NCBI GenBank assembly: GCA_007124535.1
Contig: SLEY01000480.1
Location: 1-21,084, forward strand
Length of the DNA: 21,084 nt
DNA from: Planctomycetaceae bacterium
GTDB lineage: Bacteria > Planctomycetota > Planctomycetia > Pirellulales > Pirellulaceae
Reading direction: 5' to 3'
Part shown: one piece after another, positions 15,656 to 21,084 of the stretch
Position numbering within the stretch: position 1 is the first letter of the stretch
Layout of the letters: each line of letters begins with the position of its first letter
Notes under the pieces: generated by a model
Databases searched by the model: none
Told to the model about the DNA's origin: nothing
What the model saw: only the letters and a program-made list of their open reading frames with translations
Translations under genes and position numbers: made by a program

Positions 15656-18264
15656 TAGCGCACTTGGACCTCGTACCAGAGCGTGCGGTGTTGCGGGCCC
15701 AGGGGCAGGATCGTCTGGCCGTCACGGCTTTCCACTTCGATCGCCTCGCGGCGGTTGCCGGCCGGGTCCAACGGATAGAACCGCACGCGGTCGGCGGGCA
15801 AGGGCAGGGCGATCTCGGCCGGAATGCCCTCGCAAAGAATGGGCGGACTGCCCCAGCGGGTGCCCAGCGTGACGCGATCGCCGCCCAACGATTCCAGTTC
15901 GGCCCCGCGGTTCTGCACCAGTCCGGTGGCGGCGATCAACAGCCGGCCAGGTTTGTCAAATCCCTCACCTTGAATCACCGTCATCGATACGGTAGCCCAA
16001 TCCAATCGTGTGGGGCCGATGGCCAATCGAACGTCTCCCAACTCGAACGTGCGGCCGGCGACGAATCCCGTGAATAACTTGGTCCGAGGACTATCGACGG
16101 TGAAATAACCGGCTCCCGCTCGGGATACGTCCCAGCGGAGTTGGCCCGTATCGGAAAGGAAGACATCGGCTTCGTCCGCCGCGGGCCCCGCGTCCGGTTC
16201 CCCCGGCTCCGCTTCACCCGAGAGGTCCATCACCAATTGATGCCGGAGCGAATCGCGGGTGCGGGCGCCGAAATGGCCGGCGGTGATCGTCCAGGGACTG
16301 AGCGTGCGGTACAACTGCTGCCGCTCGGTGTCGCGGCCGACGGGCACGGCGATCGTTTCCGCGGCCGGGGCCACATCGCCGCGAATCAGCATCGCGGCAC
16401 TGGCCGGGTGATGGACCAAACGCGTGGGATCGGCTTTGATGTCGAAGTAGCCGTGCTGGCGCTCGGGTTCGAAATCGTCGTTGTGGCTGTACGCGAACGT
16501 GAACACGCCGTCCCAATTCTGGAAGGCGGCAAAGGCGGCGATCATCGGGAACCCTTCGGCCGCATACTGGATCGGCGCCGGGTGGTTGTATTCGCTGACC
16601 GTATAGCCCATGCCCGCCACGCGGCGGGCGGCCAGCCCGCCCAGCGTGCCGGGCGGGTCGTTGACCATCGCCACATTCTCCACGTACCAATTGCTGGAAT
16701 CCCAGGCCCGCCCGGGAAACACCGGATGCTTCCAATAGCTGTGGGCGTCGATATAGTCCAGTTTCGCCTGGACATGCGGCGGGCTGTAGCTCAGCTGGGT
16801 GCCCGACACGATCGCACGGACGCCCAACTCGTCCCGCAGGAAAGCGTGCATGGTCGTCCAATAATCCCGTTCGACGTCCCAGAGGAAGTCGATCCAATCC
16901 TGTCGAGCCGGTTCGGTCACATTCAAACGGCCGCGGCGCAACACCGGCACACTGGCGTCCTCCAAACGCTGCTCCGCCTCCAAACCGACAATACCGCCGG
17001 GGCGCAAGCGGACGTTCCGCAGGTGGTAAACTCCGGGCGACAGCTGGCTGATCGAGATCCGGGCCTGAGGATGGTCTTGGGACGCCACGAAAGTGAAGCG
17101 GTATTGCTGCCAGCCGGTTTCCAGTTCCACTTGGGCCTCCAAGCCCAGGCGTTCCCATGGCTCGGTAGCCATCATGCAGTTCACCCGCAAACTCCGCGGC
17201 TGGTCGGCCCGGGCTTCGAAGTCCAGCGTGTAGGGCTGGCCGGCCGTCAGGGAGAAGCCGGCGTGGGTCAGTTGGGGCCGCCAGGCGACTTCGCCCTGCC
17301 GCGCCACGTCGACTCGCAAGCTGCGTTCGCCCGCCTGGTCCTCGATTTCCCAAGCGACTTCGGTCAGTGCATCGCGTTCCAGATGCCAGCCTGTTTCGAG
17401 CGGCTGGGAGAAATCGCCGTTCTCCAACAGCTGGTCGCCCAGCGGCGCCACGCCGCTTTGCCAGGCCTCGCGCAGCCGCGCGGTGCTGCCATACCGGTCC
17501 TCCAACCAGCGGTTCCAAAGTTGGCGGAAGGTGGTGCGGTAGGGGTCCTCCAGGTCATCCAACTGGCCCCATTCCCACACGGCGAACAGGGCGTTTTCGT
17601 TACTGATCTCGACCATCGCGATCGCCGGTTCCTCGGCATACGTCGTCCCGGTGTACGGGTTGCGATGGGTCAGCAGGTCCCGGGCGTACCGTTTCTGCAG
17701 TTCGATCATCCGCGGCTCGAACAAACCGACGCCTTTGTCATAGCGTGGCCGGTTGCCCGCCACGGGAAACCCCTCGGCCGGTCCCAAGGTGCGGGAGACG
17801 TGCAGATTGAGATTCGTGTAGATACCCCGCCGCTTCAATTGGTGGATGAGGTAATCCAGCCGATCCAGCCGCTGCGGGTCGATCGTCAACCGGTCCGGGC
17901 TGTCGCCCCAGATGGATCGGTTGTCCATGTGGTGCATGCGGACCGCGTTGATGCCCAGCCGGGCCAGCCGCTCGGCCAAGCGTTCCGCCTGCGGATGCGA
18001 AGGAAAGCAGCCGTCGAAACACAGATTGGTGGCCCAGAACCGGATCGGTCCCGCGGCGGTGACCAGTTGTCCCTGTTCCGCCCGCACAAACCCGTGACGC
18101 CCGGCGGGCCGGTCCAACCAGCCGGCGACGTTGGTCACGTTCTCCGGCGAGTCGTAGGACACAAGGAAGGGGAACAGGGGCGGTTCCGCCGCGCTGCCGG
18201 CCGGGCCAGCGAGACCGAGCGACAGGGCCACCGAACCAAACAAGAAAACGCGCAGGGAGAACAT
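15655..18264 (-). CDS. Exported clan GH-A glycoside hydrolase (GH5-like) with an inserted carbohydrate-binding-like domain
   Basis: 869 residues from the ATG at 18264 (AGGA at 18272-18275, 7 nt spacer, then a signal peptide MFSLRVFLFGSVALSLGL). The frame also runs upstream through tandem repeats, but that extension is repeat-derived. The early barrel matches cellulase-like proteins: RFWATNLCFDGCFPSH and LGINAVRMHHMDN. EISNENALF places the probable acid/base at E223 (Asn-Glu pair at the end of strand 4). VSEYNHP places the probable nucleophile at E558 (strand 7). Between them, about residues 275-425 form a jelly-roll-like domain of the CBM4/9 type (LLENGDFSQPLETGWHLE, then HLRNVRLRPGG), so the barrel is interrupted. 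The beta-rich C-terminal third is probably accessory. It likely cleaves a polysaccharide outside the cytoplasm; exact family and substrate cannot be set by eye. The stop overlaps a GC hairpin. Confidence 0.88.
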   Translation of the reverse strand: MFSLRVFLFGSVALSLGLAGPAGSAAEPPLFPFLVSYDSPENVTNVAGWLDRPAGRHGFVRAEQGQLVTAAGPIRFWATNLCFDGCFPSHPQAERLAERLARLGINAVRMHHMDNRSIWGDSPDRLTIDPQRLDRLDYLIHQLKRRGIYTNLNLHVSRTLGPAEGFPVAGNRPRYDKGVGLFEPRMIELQKRYARDLLTHRNPYTGTTYAEEPAIAMVEISNENALFAVWEWGQLDDLEDPYRTTFRQLWNRWLEDRYGSTARLREAWQSGVAPLGDQLLENGDFSQPLETGWHLERDALTEVAWEIEDQAGERSLRVDVARQGEVAWRPQLTHAGFSLTAGQPYTLDFEARADQPRSLRVNCMMATEPWERLGLEAQVELETGWQQYRFTFVASQDHPQARISISQLSPGVYHLRNVRLRPGGIVGLEAEQRLEDASVPVLRRGRLNVTEPARQDWIDFLWDVERDYWTTMHAFLRDELGVRAIVSGTQLSYSPPHVQAKLDYIDAHSYWKHPVFPGRAWDSSNWYVENVAMVNDPPGTLGGLAARRVAGMGYTVSEYNHPAPIQYAAEGFPMIAAFAAFQNWDGVFTFAYSHNDDFEPERQHGYFDIKADPTRLVHHPASAAMLIRGDVAPAAETIAVPVGRDTERQQLYRTLSPWTITAGHFGARTRDSLRHQLVMDLSGEAEPGEPDAGPAADEADVFLSDTGQLRWDVSRAGAGYFTVDSPRTKLFTGFVAGRTFELGDVRLAIGPTRLDWATVSMTVIQGEGFDKPGRLLIAATGLVQNRGAELESLGGDRVTLGTRWGSPPILCEGIPAEIALPLPADRVRFYPLDPAGNRREAIEVESRDGQTILPLGPQHRTLWYEVQVR

Positions 18265-18336
18265 CAGCAATTCCTTTCTTCGGTATGTGCTTGGAGCGAG
18301 CGGGGTCCATGCGGCCCCCACGCTGGGGAACCGCGC

Positions 18337-18634
18337 GTTCGGCGAGGGTCTCCGACCCCGCCGCCGCGTTCGGCGAGGGTCTCGTTGTTCGGCGAGGGTC
18401 TCCGACCCCGCCACCGTGTTCGGCGAGGGACTCCGACCCCGCCACCGCGTTCGGCGAGGGTCTCCGACCCCGCCACCGCGTTCGGCGAGGGTCTCCGACC
18501 CCGCCGCCGCGTTCGGCGAGGGTCTCCGACCCCGCCGCCGTGTTTGGCGAGGGTCTCCGACCCCGCCGCCGTGTTTGGCGAGGGTCTCCGACCCCGCCAC
18601 CGTGTTCGGCGAGGGTCTCCGACCCCGCCGAAAC
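18337..18634. repeat. Tandem 31-bp repeats, ten units (one truncated)
   Basis: Units start at 18337, 18368 (only 19 bp), 18387, 18418, 18449, 18480, 18511, 18542, 18573 and 18604. Each full unit begins GTTCGGCGAGGGTCTCCGAC or a near variant and ends in CCGCC plus ACCG or GCCG. Inside each full unit GGGTC-TCC-GACCC is a small hairpin; the unit at 18418 has GGACTCC instead of GGTCTCC. The units are contiguous without spacers. They lie upstream of the glycosidase start and downstream of ileS. Confidence 0.92.
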
Positions 18635-18641
18635 CGCCGAG

Positions 18642-18672
18642 CGAAGGTCTCCCGCGATATGGGAGACCTTCG
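18642..18672. terminator. Perfect 12-bp-stem hairpin between two repeat arrays
   Basis: CGAAGGTCTCCC (18642-18653), a 7-base loop, then GGGAGACCTTCG (18661-18672). The stem contains the GGTCTCC core of the adjacent 31-bp units. It may terminate ileS transcription about 130 nt after the stop, but no U-tract follows on either strand, so another structural role is possible. Confidence 0.5.
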
Positions 18673-18689
18673 GTCGGCCGCGTGGCTCG

Positions 18690-18783
18690 GTCAGAGACCG
18701 GCCACAACGCTACGACCGGCCACAACGTCAGAGACCGGCCACAACGTCAGAGACCGGCCACAACGTCAGAGACTGGCCACAAC
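18690..18783. repeat. Tandem 19-bp repeats, five units
   Basis: Units GTCAGAGACCGGCCACAAC at 18690, 18727, 18746 and (one change) 18765, with a diverged 18-bp copy at 18709-18726. They contain GAGACC, the reverse complement of the core in the 31-bp repeats. The array ends 19 bp from the ileS stop. Confidence 0.92.
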
Positions 18784-18802
18784 GGATTTCCTGCGGGTTG
18801 TC

Positions 18803-21084
18803 TCAGGTCACGACTTCCACATAGACGGTCAGCGGCGTCTTGGCGATCTCTTGCGTGACCGAGGCCGCTTCTGCCAAGGGCTGCTCGCCGATCTCGACGG
18901 CCAACGTTTCGTTTTCGATATAGGCCCGGTTCTCGCCGATGGCCGTCTGCAGTTCATCGGAATCGGTGACGACGGCCAAGCGGATCCGGTCGGTAAAGTC
19001 GCAGTCCAACTCCTTGCGGCGCTCGTTCACCAGCCGGACCAGGTCCCGGGCCAAGCCTTCGCGGATCAAGGCCGGGGTAAGTTCCGTGTTCAGCACGACC
19101 ACACACTGCTCGCCTTGCGCCGCCGCCCAGCCCGGTTTGGCCTGCAATCGGACCTGGATGTCTTCGGCGTCCAGAGCCACCTGCTGACCGGCGACGTCCA
19201 GTTGCACCTGCCCGTCGCGATTGAGTTGGGCCAGCAACTGCGACCCGTCGGCGGCCAGCAGGGCCTGTTTCAACTGGGGCATCAGCCGGCCGACCCGCGG
19301 GCCCAGGCGTTTGAAGTTCGGTTGCACCTGGTAGGTGATGTACTGATCCGCCTGCTCGGTGTATTCCACCTGTTTCACATTCAGCTCCTCGCGGAGCAGG
19401 GCGTCGTGGCGCTGCAGCCATTCCTGATGCCGGCGATCGGCCAGGATCACTTCGACCTTGGACAGCGGCTGGCGGACCTTCAAGCGGTTTTCCATGCGGA
19501 CGCGCAACCCGGCCGAAGCGATCTCGCGCAACAGCTTCATCCGTTCGGACAGCCCCGGATCGATGGCGGCGGTCTCCGCGGCCGGATAATCGCACAGATG
19601 GACACTGGCCTCCGCCCGCTGGCCGAACACGCCCGCCAGGTTCTGCCACAAGCCCTCGGCCAGAAACGGCGTGAACGGGGCCACCAGTTTGGCGGCCGTC
19701 AGCAGGCAGTGGTACAGCGTCCAGTAGGCGTCCCGTTTGTCGGCCGAGTCCTTTTCCGCCGCCCAAAACCGCTCGCGGCTGCGGCGCACGTACCAGTTGC
19801 TCAAAGCATCGACAAAGAAGCTCAGCTGTTTACACGCGGCGTAATTGTCGTAGGCATCCATCCGCTCGCACACGGTCGCCACCGTGCGGTCCAATTCGCT
19901 GAGGACCCAGCGATCCAGTTCGCTCCGTTCGGCCGGTGGGCGATAACCGCGGGCCCCGGCCAGCACGTCCGGCCCCAGTTGGCCGACCGGACCCTCGAGC
20001 CGTTCGGCCGGGTCGAAGCCGTCGATGTTGGCGTAGATCACGAAAAAACTGTACACGTTCCACAGCCGCAGCAGGAACTCGGGGATGCTCTCCTTGATCG
20101 CCTTCTCACTGTAGAGGATCGAATTCCAAGGCGGCTGGTGGGCGAAGAAGTACCAGCGCAGGGCGTCGGCGCCGTAGCCATCAAAGATTTCTTGCGGGCT
20201 GCGGTAATTGCGCAGCTGCTTGGACATCTTGCCCACCTTGCGCACCACCCGGTCCTGGCACAGCTCCTTCGCTTCCGTTTCGCTCAAAAAACGCTGCCGC
20301 CCGTCGCCGCTCTCCCACCATTCGGCCAGCATCAAGCCGAGCACGATGCAGGTTTGAAAGGGATGGGGGAAGGGATGCGGGTTCGCGTCCGGGCCGGCGG
20401 ATTCGTCCTCGCCGAACAGCAGGGTGCTGATCGCCAGCAGGCTGTAGAACCAACCCCGCGTCTGGTCGATCGCTTCGCTGATGAAATCGGCGGGGAACTG
20501 CCGTTCGAATTCTTCCCGGCCGCGGTGCGGATAACCCCACTGGGCAAAAGGCATCGCCCCGGAATCGTACCAGCAGTCGATCACTTCCGAGACGCGCTGC
20601 ATCCGGCCGCCGGCCGCGAAGGGCGAATCGTACGTTACGGCGTCGATGTACGGCTTGTGAACCTTCAGATCCTCCGGCAACTCGGGGTGCGCTTCCCGAG
20701 CCGCCTCCCAGACCTCCATGCCCCGGACCCCCGGCTTGGCCAGCAACTCCGGATAACTGGCAATCGCCTCCATCTGGCCCGTCTGGTCACATACCCAGAT
20801 CGGCAAGGGCGTCCCCCAGTACCGCTCGCGCGAGAGGGCCCAGTCGACATTGGTCTCCAGGAAATTCCCGAAACGCCCGCCGCGAATGTGGTCCGGCAGC
20901 CACTGGACACGCTGATTGTTGGCCAGCATCTGTTCCTTGAACTGCGTGGTGCGGACGAACCAACTCTCCCGCGGATACTGGATCAACGGATCCTGTTCGG
21001 CGCGCCAGCAGAACGGGTATTCGTGCCGGTACTGTTCCAGATGGTACAGCAGGCCCCGTTCGCGCAGGGAGCGGTTGATGTCCC
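18803..21084 (-). CDS. ileS: Isoleucyl-tRNA synthetase, eukaryote-like type (N-terminal part off window)
   Basis: The frame is open from the right edge to TGA at 18803, giving the C-terminal 759 residues; the visible part starts within the end of the CP1 editing region (YPFCWRAEQDPL, then ESWFVRTTQFKEQML). The enzyme charges tRNA-Ile with isoleucine in the cytoplasm. Family landmarks in order: VDWALSRERYWGTPLP; VIDCWYDSGAMPFAQW; AIDQTRGWFYSLL; the KMSKS-loop as GKMSKQLRNY (KMSKQ codons at 20216-20230); GADALRWYFF; and the anticodon-binding helical domain (LDRWVLSELD, SNWYVRRSRERFW). The loop sequence and a long C-terminal tail without the CxxC zinc finger of type 1 bacterial enzymes place it with type 2, eukaryote-like IleRS. 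An ATP-binding HIGH motif must lie off the edge. The transcript runs toward the glycosidase gene, separated by 538 bp of repeats. Confidence 0.97.
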   Translation of the reverse strand, partial: DINRSLRERGLLYHLEQYRHEYPFCWRAEQDPLIQYPRESWFVRTTQFKEQMLANNQRVQWLPDHIRGGRFGNFLETNVDWALSRERYWGTPLPIWVCDQTGQMEAIASYPELLAKPGVRGMEVWEAAREAHPELPEDLKVHKPYIDAVTYDSPFAAGGRMQRVSEVIDCWYDSGAMPFAQWGYPHRGREEFERQFPADFISEAIDQTRGWFYSLLAISTLLFGEDESAGPDANPHPFPHPFQTCIVLGLMLAEWWESGDGRQRFLSETEAKELCQDRVVRKVGKMSKQLRNYRSPQEIFDGYGADALRWYFFAHQPPWNSILYSEKAIKESIPEFLLRLWNVYSFFVIYANIDGFDPAERLEGPVGQLGPDVLAGARGYRPPAERSELDRWVLSELDRTVATVCERMDAYDNYAACKQLSFFVDALSNWYVRRSRERFWAAEKDSADKRDAYWTLYHCLLTAAKLVAPFTPFLAEGLWQNLAGVFGQRAEASVHLCDYPAAETAAIDPGLSERMKLLREIASAGLRVRMENRLKVRQPLSKVEVILADRRHQEWLQRHDALLREELNVKQVEYTEQADQYITYQVQPNFKRLGPRVGRLMPQLKQALLAADGSQLLAQLNRDGQVQLDVAGQQVALDAEDIQVRLQAKPGWAAAQGEQCVVVLNTELTPALIREGLARDLVRLVNERRKELDCDFTDRIRLAVVTDSDELQTAIGENRAYIENETLAVEIGEQPLAEAASVTQEIAKTPLTVYVEVVT

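Noticed and set aside
15172..15872. Small ORFs with Tyr-Ser, Arg-Thr or Glu-Tyr runs
   Set aside because: Products of the GTACTC/GAGTAC hexamers inside the inverted-repeat element; open in several frames with no credible start.
18265..18600. N-terminal extension of the glycosidase through the 31-bp repeats
   Set aside because: The extension is repeat-derived (Gly-Ser-Glu-Thr-Leu type) and would bury a clear signal peptide that starts at 18264 with a good ribosome binding site.
18337..18783. CRISPR array
   Set aside because: The 31-bp and 19-bp units are contiguous with no unique spacers, and no cas genes are present.
20984..20986. TTG at 20984-20986 as the start of ileS
   Set aside because: The frame continues to the window edge with typical IleRS sequence (YPFCWRAEQDPL), so this is an internal leucine codon.

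Overview
This window looks like chromosomal DNA of a GC-rich planctomycete, probably of the Pirellulales type. The argument rests on gene content: Cys-type sulfatases needing formylglycine maturation, very long exported PQQ-like beta-propeller proteins, two of them carrying an embedded SAM-methyltransferase fold, an exported clan-A glycosidase, and abundant short tandem repeats in the spacers. Taxonomy is inference; no rRNA or other marker apart from ileS is present.

Layout, left to right. (i) 1-3684, minus: a >1228-residue exported methyltransferase/propeller/LamG protein whose 3' end lies off the left edge. (ii) 4032-4262, minus: a 76-codon sulfatase remnant in which the signal peptide and first metal-binding strand are joined in frame to the C-terminal tail. 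(iii) 4339-5838 and 5868-8546, minus: an M23-type metallopeptidase with two PKD-like domains, only 29 bp downstream of an exported 892-residue propeller protein, so probably one transcript. (iv) 8718-10062: about 150 copies of a 9-bp unit, a minisatellite that keeps reading frames open on both strands but is judged non-coding. (v) 10104-11528, minus: a complete sulfatase. (vi) 11529-12021: the divergent promoter region. (vii) 12022-15168, plus: a 1048-residue exported propeller protein interrupted by a methyltransferase-like domain. (viii) 15225-15590: a 366-bp non-coding element with 24-bp terminal inverted repeats. (ix) 15655-18264, minus: an exported GH-A clan glycosidase with an inserted carbohydrate-binding-like domain. 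(x) 18337-18783: a compound repeat block (31-bp repeats, a 12-bp-stem hairpin, 19-bp repeats). (xi) 18803-21084, minus: the C-terminal 759 residues of a eukaryote-like (type 2) isoleucyl-tRNA synthetase.

How the genes may work together. All the intact non-housekeeping proteins carry N-terminal signal sequences. Sulfatase plus glycosidase plus LamG/CBM/PKD modules fit recognition and breakdown of a sulfated or otherwise complex polysaccharide at the cell surface. The three propeller proteins share a Cys-containing module that I can align by eye, which suggests a common surface role. The most unusual points are the methyltransferase folds in apparently exported proteins, the shared Cys module, the internally deleted sulfatase, and the three unrelated repeat systems in the spacers.
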